Shown: piece after piece, positions 48,974-55,285 of the stretch | How positions within the stretch are numbered: position 1 is the first letter of the stretch | How the letters are laid out: each line of letters opens with the position of its first letter | Source: an uncultured Clostridium sp. | GTDB taxonomy: Bacteria > Bacillota > Clostridia > TANB77 > CAG-508 | Assembly (NCBI GenBank): GCA_948468505.1 | Contig: CAOKJE010000003.1 | Coordinates: forward strand, 1 to 55,285 | Length of the DNA stretch: 55,285 nt | Direction of reading: 5' to 3' | Notes under the pieces: model-generated | The model's database searches: none | What the model was told of the DNA's origin: nothing | What the model saw: only the letters and a program-made list of their open reading frames with translations | Translations under genes and position numbers: made by a program

Positions 48974-49081
48974 AATATCACAATAGTATCATATGAATTA
49001 GAAAAATAAATATACCAATAAATGAAATAAAAGATAATCTTAAATATGCTATTATAAATACTTTAAATGGAAGTGATGTTC

Positions 49082-49714
49082 ATGGAGTTTGAAAAAACAA
49101 AGCTAATAGAATTAAAGGAAAAATTTGATTCTATTATTAATACAGAAGAAAAAGAAAATATAGAATTTTGGTATGCTAGAGATTTACAGACTCAACTTGG
49201 TTATAAAAGATGGGAAAATTTTATTGAAACTATTAAAAAAGCGAGGCAATCTTGTGAAAATACTGATATAACTGTTGAAAACCATTTTCGTGAGGTTACG
49301 AAAATGGTCAAAATAGGCTCTGGTGCAAATCGAAAATTACAAGATTATATGCTAACAAGATATGCTTGTTATTTAATTGCTCAAAATGGTGATTCGAAAA
49401 AAGAAGAGATAGCATTTGCTCAAACTTATTTTGCTGTTCAAACAAGAAAGCAAGAAATAATAGAAGATAGAATAAAATTAAATAATCGATTAGAAGCAAG
49501 AGAAAAACTAAAAGAATCAGAAAAGCAATTATCAAAAAATATCTATGAAAGAGGAGTAGATAATAATTTAAGTGTAAGAAAGATGCTAAATAAAAGAGGA
49601 ATAAAGCCAGAAAACTTAAAACCAGTAGAAGACTTGAAAAAATTAGAAAGAAGAGTAAAATCAGAAAATAAAAAAATGGCAAATCATAATAAATTGCCAA
49701 AAAGAAATAAATAA
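49082..49714 (+). CDS. dinD: DinD-like DNA-damage-inducible protein
   Basis: The 210-residue product resembles DinD: FWYARDLQTQLGYKRWENFIETIKKARQSC is a Bro-N-like DNA-binding head, then GSGANRKLQDYMLTRYACYLIAQNGD and IAFAQTYFAVQTRKQE, followed by a helical Lys/Glu-rich tail. ATG 49082 has GGAAG six bases before it; ATG 49067 in frame is also possible. It is shorter than E. coli DinD and the end (LNKRGIKPENLKPVEDLKKL) differs. The LexA-type box upstream supports the call. Confidence 0.82.
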   Translation: MEFEKTKLIELKEKFDSIINTEEKENIEFWYARDLQTQLGYKRWENFIETIKKARQSCENTDITVENHFREVTKMVKIGSGANRKLQDYMLTRYACYLIAQNGDSKKEEIAFAQTYFAVQTRKQEIIEDRIKLNNRLEAREKLKESEKQLSKNIYERGVDNNLSVRKMLNKRGIKPENLKPVEDLKKLERRVKSENKKMANHNKLPKRNK

Positions 49715-49730
49715 AAATATCAAGGAAGAA

Positions 49731-50162
49731 ATGGAAAGATTTAAATTAGTAACAGCAGTACATTTAATATTAATAGAAGATGAAGAAATATTATTACAAA
49801 GAAGATATAATACAGGATATGAAGATGGGAATTATAGTATTGTTGCAGGTCACATAGATGGAAATGAAAGTGTAATAAAAGCAATGCAAAGAGAAGCATT
49901 AGAAGAGGCTGGCATAAAAATAAAGGAAGAAGATATAGAAATTGTTCATGTTATGCATAGAAAAACACCTGACAGAGAAAGTATAGATTATTTTCTTATT
50001 TGTAAAAAATATGAAGGTAAGATTACTATTATGGAAAAGGATAAGTGTGATGAATTAAAATTTTATAAATTAGATGAATTACCAGTTAATGTAATACCAT
50101 ATGTAAGAAAAGCAATAGAATGTTATTTGAATAACAAACCATTTTCAATATATGGTTGGTAA
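49731..50162 (+). CDS. NUDIX hydrolase
   Basis: A 143-residue NUDIX enzyme with the box GHIDGNESVIKAMQREALEEAGI and a strand start KLVTAVHLILIEDEEILLQRR. The substrate is not predictable from sequence. It follows the DinD-like gene by 16 bases, suggesting one transcript, and would then be SOS-linked, as is seen for some damage-related NUDIX enzymes. No CGG. Confidence 0.88.
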   Translation: MERFKLVTAVHLILIEDEEILLQRRYNTGYEDGNYSIVAGHIDGNESVIKAMQREALEEAGIKIKEEDIEIVHVMHRKTPDRESIDYFLICKKYEGKITIMEKDKCDELKFYKLDELPVNVIPYVRKAIECYLNNKPFSIYGW

Positions 50163-50202
50163 AAAATGTTTTAAAATAGTATCAAATCTAAAATAGGAGT
50201 GA

Positions 50203-51036
<834 letters not shown>

Positions 51037-51064
51037 CGTTTTATAATATGAAAGGAGTCTTTTA

Positions 51065-52297
51065 GTGGAAAATAATAAATTAGAAACAATATCAAATCTT
51101 TTTGAAGATAGTGAGATTAGAAGTGCTTGGGATAGTGAAAAGGAAGAATATTATTTTAGTGTTGTAGATGTTATTGGAGCATTGACTGACAGCAATATTC
51201 CAAGAAACTATTGGAGTGACCTAAAAAGAAAACTAAAACAAGAGGGAAGTCAGTTGCACGAAAATATCGTGCAACTGAAAATGAAATCTCAAAAAGATGG
51301 AAAAAAATATATGACAGATACATTAGATACGAAGGGGATGTTAAGATTAATTGAGTCAATACCAAGTCCAAAAGCAGAGCCTTTTAAATTATGGCTTGCA
51401 AAAATGGGAAATGATAGAATAGATGAGATTTTCGATCCAGAAATTGCTATGAATAGAGCTATTGACTACTACAGAAATAGAGGTTATTCAGATAAATGGA
51501 TTGAAGCACGCTTAAAGGGTATTTTAGATAGAAAGAAGTTAACAGATGTATGGAAAGAAAATGGTATTAAGCAAAATTATGAATATGCTATATTGACTAA
51601 TGAAATTTATAAAAGTTGGTCAGGGATGAAAGCAAGCGAATACAAAGATTATAAAAGTATTAGAAAAGAATCATTACGAGATAATATGACAGATATTGAA
51701 GTAGCATTAACAGATTTAGGAGAAATAGCGACAAGAGAACTTGCAAAAGAACATAGACCTTATGGATTAAAAGCAAATAGAGAAGTAGCAAAAATGGGTG
51801 GTCATACAGCAAAAGTTGCAAGAGAAGATTTAGAAAAGAATTTAGGTAAAACAGTTATTAGCAATTCAAATACATTAGATTATAAATATTTAAAGACAGA
51901 TAATTTAGATAGTAACAAAATACTGAGAGAAGGAAAAACAATTAATTATAGTTATGTTATGGGAATTAATAATATAGATGAATTACAAAAAAATAATTTC
52001 ATCATAAAACCTTATGGAAATAATTATGGAATTTCATTTTCAAGTGATAAAATAGAAATGTTTGAGAATTTTATTTTTGAGACATTACAAAATGGATTTT
52101 GGAACGAATACTTAGGTAAAGAAAAAGTTTTTATTTTTAAATTTAATGATGGAAAAATTAAAAGATACGTTTTAAATAAAGATAATGAAAAAGAAATACT
52201 TAATTTGTGTCAAGAATTTGCAGATTGTAAGTTTGAGTCTATTGATAAGATGTTAAGCGATAATGAGTTTTATGCAGAAACATATTTTAAAAATTAA
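51065..52297 (+). CDS. BRO-family (antirepressor-like) protein with extra C-terminal domain
   Basis: The start is GTG 51065 with GAAAGGAG seven bases before it. Residues 15-110 match the BRO N-terminal domain (SAWDSEKEEYYFSVVDVIGAL, KYMTDTLDTKGMLRLIE), as in phage antirepressors and DinD-like proteins. A central helical part (FDPEIAMNRAIDYYRNRGYSD, HRPYGLKANREVAKMGG) follows. The last 130 residues (NYSYVMGINNIDELQKNNF and on) form a separate unrecognised domain. It may be a prophage remnant or a defence regulator. A palindrome TTGCACGAAAATATCGTGCAA lies inside the gene near 51254. Confidence 0.78.
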   Translation: MENNKLETISNLFEDSEIRSAWDSEKEEYYFSVVDVIGALTDSNIPRNYWSDLKRKLKQEGSQLHENIVQLKMKSQKDGKKYMTDTLDTKGMLRLIESIPSPKAEPFKLWLAKMGNDRIDEIFDPEIAMNRAIDYYRNRGYSDKWIEARLKGILDRKKLTDVWKENGIKQNYEYAILTNEIYKSWSGMKASEYKDYKSIRKESLRDNMTDIEVALTDLGEIATRELAKEHRPYGLKANREVAKMGGHTAKVAREDLEKNLGKTVISNSNTLDYKYLKTDNLDSNKILREGKTINYSYVMGINNIDELQKNNFIIKPYGNNYGISFSSDKIEMFENFIFETLQNGFWNEYLGKEKVFIFKFNDGKIKRYVLNKDNEKEILNLCQEFADCKFESIDKMLSDNEFYAETYFKN

Positions 52298-52303
52298 TTT
52301 TAT

Positions 52304-52354
52304 ATAAAACAAGGGAATAGATGCAATTTACAAGAATTTATCCCCTTGTTTTTT
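52304..52354 (+). terminator. Terminator after the BRO gene
   Basis: AAAACAAGGG and CCCTTGTTTT pair around a long loop, followed by T. Confidence 0.75.
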
Positions 52355-52390
52355 CAATAGTTTGTTATAATAACAGTAATAAAAATAGTT

Positions 52391-54240
52391 TTACAATTCA
52401 ATTTTAGGCTGATATTTTTCAAGCCACATATTCACCTGGCAAAGATATGCCATAAGCTGAGGACCAGTCATTAATTGACCGAAACCAAGGGCGAGTAAAT
52501 GCCTTTCCATCTGTATTTAGAATATCCAAAATAAACTCACGATTTAGCAAATGATTAATAGGAGCATTTTTATCCTCCATAACATTAGTTAGCATAGCCT
52601 TAACCTTAGCAAGATAGGTAGGATTATGAGTCTTTGGATAGGGAGATTTCTTTCTATCCACAATTTCGGAAGGCAAGAAATCTTTTGCAATATAGCGAAG
52701 CAATCCTTTTTCTCTTGCGTTTAGGGCTTTTATTTCCCAAGGAATATTCCACACATACTCGGCTAATCGATAATCGCAAAAAGGAACACGAAGCTCAAAG
52801 CCATTATACATAGCCATTCTATCACTTCTATCTAACAAAGTTTGCATAAACCAATTTAAAGTTAAATGGGAAATCCTTCTTTTTTCAGCAGTTTCTTTCG
52901 AATCAGTATCTAAAATTTCAACCTCAGCTAAACTTTCTTGATAACGAAAATCCACATAATCTTTTAAGTTGATTTTTTTGGCTATTTCAGGGTGAAGTAA
53001 TTCTTGCCTTTCTACTAAGGCAATGGACCAAGGAAAGGTACCGCTGGTTAAGGCATCTTCACGGAAAAACCATGGATAGCCACCAAAAATTTCGTCAGCA
53101 CATTCACCGTGTTAAGGATACAGTCATTTCTTTTTTTACATTTTTGCAAAATAAAAGCAAAGAAGAATCAATATCAGCCATACCTGGCATATCTCTTGCA
53201 ATCATTGCATCTTCTAGGTAAGAAGCAAGTTCAGGGGTATCAATTACAATTTTATGATGATTCGTGTGCAGATTTTTATTCATTAAGTCAATATAGTAAT
53301 TGTCGGAATTAGGTTGAAAATCACTTTTTACAAAGTTTTTATCATTATCAACGTAATCAATAGAATAGGTATCTAAAGGTGGTAAACCTTCTTTTTTACA
53401 ATAATCAGCAGCAAATTTAGTAATAATACTAGAATCTAGACCTCCAGAAAGAAAAGTACATAGCGGAACATCAGACACTAATTGTCTAGTAATAGCATCA
53501 TTTAATAAATATTTTAATGTTTCACAAGTTTTTGCAAAATTGTCAGTGTGCTCTTTAGACGTTAATTTCCAATACCTTTCTACATGTAAACCAGAGGAAT
53601 TAAAAATGCCAAAATGAGCTGGTTTTATTTCAAAAATATCTTTAAAAATAGTAGTTCCTGGCGTATGGCTAGGACCAATACCAAACATTTCGCCAATGCT
53701 TTGACTGTCCATTTTCTTTTCAATACCAGGATATTCAAAAATTGCTTTTAGTTCAGATGCAAAAATCAGAGTATTATTTTTTATAGTATAAAATAATGGC
53801 TTAACCCCAAAATGATCACGAGCTAAAAATAATTCTTGTTTTTTACTGTTCCAAATGGCAAAAGCAAAAATACCATTTAAATGATGGACTACATCATTTC
53901 CATAGTGAATATAACTTTTTAATAAGATTTCGGTATCACAATGACCTTGAAAGGTAAAACCGTTTTCTTTTAATGTTTCTCGAAGTTCTTTTGTATTGTA
54001 GATTTGACCATTATAACAAATAACAAAATCGCCATAGGATACACTTTCTATCATTGGCTGTTTGCCACCTTTTGGATCGATTACAATTAATCTTTTGTGA
54101 CCAAGACAAACCTTTTCGTCTATGTAATATCCATCTTCGTCTGGTCCTCTTTTGGTAAGTGTTTGATTCATTTTTTCTATTACTTTTTTATTTTGTAAAA
54201 TTTTTTCTTTTATATTAGCAAAGCCTACAAAACCACACAT
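52391..54240 (-). CDS. asnB: Asparagine synthetase (glutamine-hydrolysing), needs two +1 shifts
   Basis: AsnB makes asparagine from aspartate, ATP and glutamine. The 615-residue product starts MCGFVGFAN, with Cys2 the glutaminase nucleophile, and has HKRLIVIDPKGGKQPM and LSGGLDSS, the PP-loop. Site 1 (CGG 53109-53107, Gly378) gives VSLTGECADEIFGGYPW; the unshifted next codon is TGA. Site 2 (CGG 52481-52479, Gly587) gives PWFGQLMTGPQLMAYL, the normal C-terminus ending at 52391. The gene is on the minus strand, and the shifts are again CGG in the coding sense. Confidence 0.96.
52479..52481 (-). other. CGG +1 frameshift site, AsnB Gly587
   Basis: TTT-CGG-T on the minus strand: skipping C gives PWFGQLMTGPQL. 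The unshifted frame ends at 52419. Confidence 0.95.
53107..53109 (-). other. CGG +1 frameshift site, AsnB Gly378
   Basis: ACA-CGG-TGA on the minus strand: skipping C gives SLTGECADEIFGGY. The unshifted frame stops at once. Confidence 0.96.
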
Positions 54241-54368
54241 AATAACCTCCTTGTTTTATATTGTATGCAGAAAAAGAAATAAAATTTATTGATTTTCTAA
54301 AAAAGTTATAGTAAACTAATTTTAAAAAGAAGAACGACTAAAACTTTTAAGAAGGGAATAGGAAAGAA

Positions 54369-54914
54369 ATGAAAATAAAAAATGCTATTCGACATTTTAA
54401 ATTAATTAGCCATCACAAATGGATTGTTTTTAAATTATGCTGTAAAATAGGGGAGCCATGGAGAGGACTTATGCATGATTTATCAAAATATTCTCCTACA
54501 GAATTTAAAGAAGGGATACAATATTATGTAGGAACTCATTCGCCAATCACAGAAGCAAAAAAAGATAAAGGATATTCTGAAGCGTGGCTACATCATAGAG
54601 GAAGAAATAAACATCATTTTGAATATTGGGTAGACCATAATGCACCAGAGGTTACGCCTGTGATTCCTTATCAGTATGCTGGAGAAATGATTTGTGATAA
54701 ATTGGCAGCAGGAATTGTATATCAAGGAAAAGCTTGGACGAAAGAATTTGAATTACAATATTGGAATGAACGTGAAAAGGATAAAAAAGAGGTAAATCCT
54801 AAGATAAGGGATTTTGTGACAGCTGTTATGACAGAGGTTGCAGAAAATGGGATTGATAAGACTTTGACGAAGAAAAATATTAGGAGTTTGTATCAAAAAT
54901 ATTGTGGAGCTTAG
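54369..54914 (+). CDS. DUF5662 protein (HD-domain-like)
   Basis: A 181-residue protein with several His-rich segments: LISHHKWIVFKLC, LMHDLSKYSP (HD pair), WLHHRGRNKHHFEYWVDH and PYQYAGEMICDKLA. The HD and HH pattern suggests a metal-dependent phosphohydrolase-like site, but the family has no set function. Common in clostridia and phages. It stands alone with a weak promoter upstream (TTGATT 54289-54294, TAAACT 54312-54317). No CGG. Confidence 0.82.
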   Translation: MKIKNAIRHFKLISHHKWIVFKLCCKIGEPWRGLMHDLSKYSPTEFKEGIQYYVGTHSPITEAKKDKGYSEAWLHHRGRNKHHFEYWVDHNAPEVTPVIPYQYAGEMICDKLAAGIVYQGKAWTKEFELQYWNEREKDKKEVNPKIRDFVTAVMTEVAENGIDKTLTKKNIRSLYQKYCGA

Positions 54915-54953
54915 CATTATTTTAAATTTTCCTCTCTTTATAAAAAACAGCTA

Positions 54954-54982
54954 TTGACAAAACAGGAAAATACTTGTATAAT
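54954..54982 (+). promoter_or_regulatory. Promoter of rpmF
   Basis: TTGACA (54954-54959), 17 bases and TATAAT (54977-54982), a perfect consensus promoter, 73 bases before the start. Confidence 0.9.
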
Positions 54983-55055
54983 CTTATAGTGACTAAAATT
55001 ATAAAAAATTTCAAACAGATATATAGCTATATCTAAAAGCAAAGGGGGAATTAAA

Positions 55056-55241
55056 ATGGCACAACCAAAAAGAAGATGGTCAAAAGCAAGAACACACTCA
55101 AAAAGATCAACATGGAAAAAAGAAAATCCAACACTTTCAAGCTGCCCACATTGCCATGAACCAGTAATGCCACATAGAGTTTGCAAAAACTGTGGTTACT
55201 ACGATGGAAAAGAAGTAGTAGCTAAAAAAGAAAATGCATAA
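55056..55241 (+). CDS. rpmF: 50S ribosomal protein L32
   Basis: The 61-residue product has the L32 start MAQPKRRWSKARTHSKRSTW and the zinc-binding CPHCHEPVMPHRVCKNCGYY with four Cys. The spacing and length fit L32 of clostridia. AAAGGGGG is the ribosome site, and the promoter is a perfect consensus. It has no in-frame CGG, in line with the absence of sites in the other short, abundant genes here. Confidence 0.97.
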   Translation: MAQPKRRWSKARTHSKRSTWKKENPTLSSCPHCHEPVMPHRVCKNCGYYDGKEVVAKKENA

Positions 55242-55285
55242 GAATTTTGAATAGCACTTATATCGTTTGATGTAGGTGTTGTTTT

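Noticed and set aside
49067-49081. DinD-like start at ATG 49067
   Set aside because: The next in-frame ATG 49082 has a better-placed GGAAG site and starts directly at the conserved head.

Overview
The window reads as a chromosome segment of a low-GC, Gram-positive, anaerobic clostridial bacterium, probably an uncultured gut lineage. Support comes from A-rich coding sequence, strong TTGACA/TATAAT promoters, the oxygen-sensitive class III ribonucleotide reductase (nrdD/nrdG), rubrerythrin, a sortase with an LPKTG surface protein, remA, rqcH and many clostridial families. I count 55 intact or partial protein genes and one remnant. I see no rRNA, tRNA, CRISPR array or insertion sequence.

The main result is a decoding anomaly. 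Eighteen genes are split by apparent +1 frameshifts, 36 in all, and every one has the same form. An in-frame CGG codon is reached in the upstream frame, and the conserved protein resumes when the C is skipped and GGN is read as glycine. This holds on both strands and always in the coding sense and codon phase. The glycines include the last glycine of the guanylate kinase P-loop, the AddA P-loop, the PriA GRAGR motif, the glycyl-radical glycine of NrdD and four positions in the poly-glycine tail of a DUF2207 protein. Codons before CGG vary widely, so classical P-site slippage is unlikely. I found CGG read as arginine in only one gene (34174..34941, two tandem CGG); CGT, CGC and CGA are used normally. 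The window therefore suggests a genome in which CGG is a genome-wide +1 shift signal, or CGGN is a four-base glycine codon. All gene coordinates below span the shifts.

Layout. 1-4814: rubrerythrin end, rsmE, a membrane protein, yicC-remA-rpoZ-gmk and an ATP-grasp enzyme. 4868-5229: prepilin remnant. 5343-13485: priA-def-fmt, a pentapeptide protein, addA. 13623-23985: small membrane protein, rqcH (minus strand), Rpn nuclease, DUF2207 protein, DnaB-like ATPase, VanY-like peptidase, NUDIX-pyrophosphatase fusion, YgjV protein, phosphatase. 24071-29130: structured leader and MATE-cytidylate kinase fusion, then nrdD-nrdG. 29186-34087: GntR/ABC transporter operon, papain-like peptidase, Bce/Yxd-type two-component system and a YxeA protein. 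34174-41356: coiled-coil protein, DUF305 protein, and a surface cluster (cohesin-like LPKTG protein, sortase, dockerin-bearing glucosaminidase, second cohesin-like protein). 41444-47233: peroxiredoxin, proC-proB-proA, DUF1540, fba, smpB (minus). 47374-52297: two small surface proteins and an accessory block (Phd antitoxin, DinD-like with a LexA-type box, NUDIX, ATPase, BRO protein). 52391-55241: asnB (minus), DUF5662, rpmF.

How it fits together: several pathways in the window depend entirely on the proposed decoding. Proline synthesis needs six shifts (two in proC, four in proA), AddA needs four, asparagine synthetase two, anaerobic dNTP synthesis one at the radical site and glycolysis one in fba. 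The ribosome-rescue factor RqcH itself needs two. Small, likely abundant proteins (rpmF, rpoZ, smpB, def) have no site.
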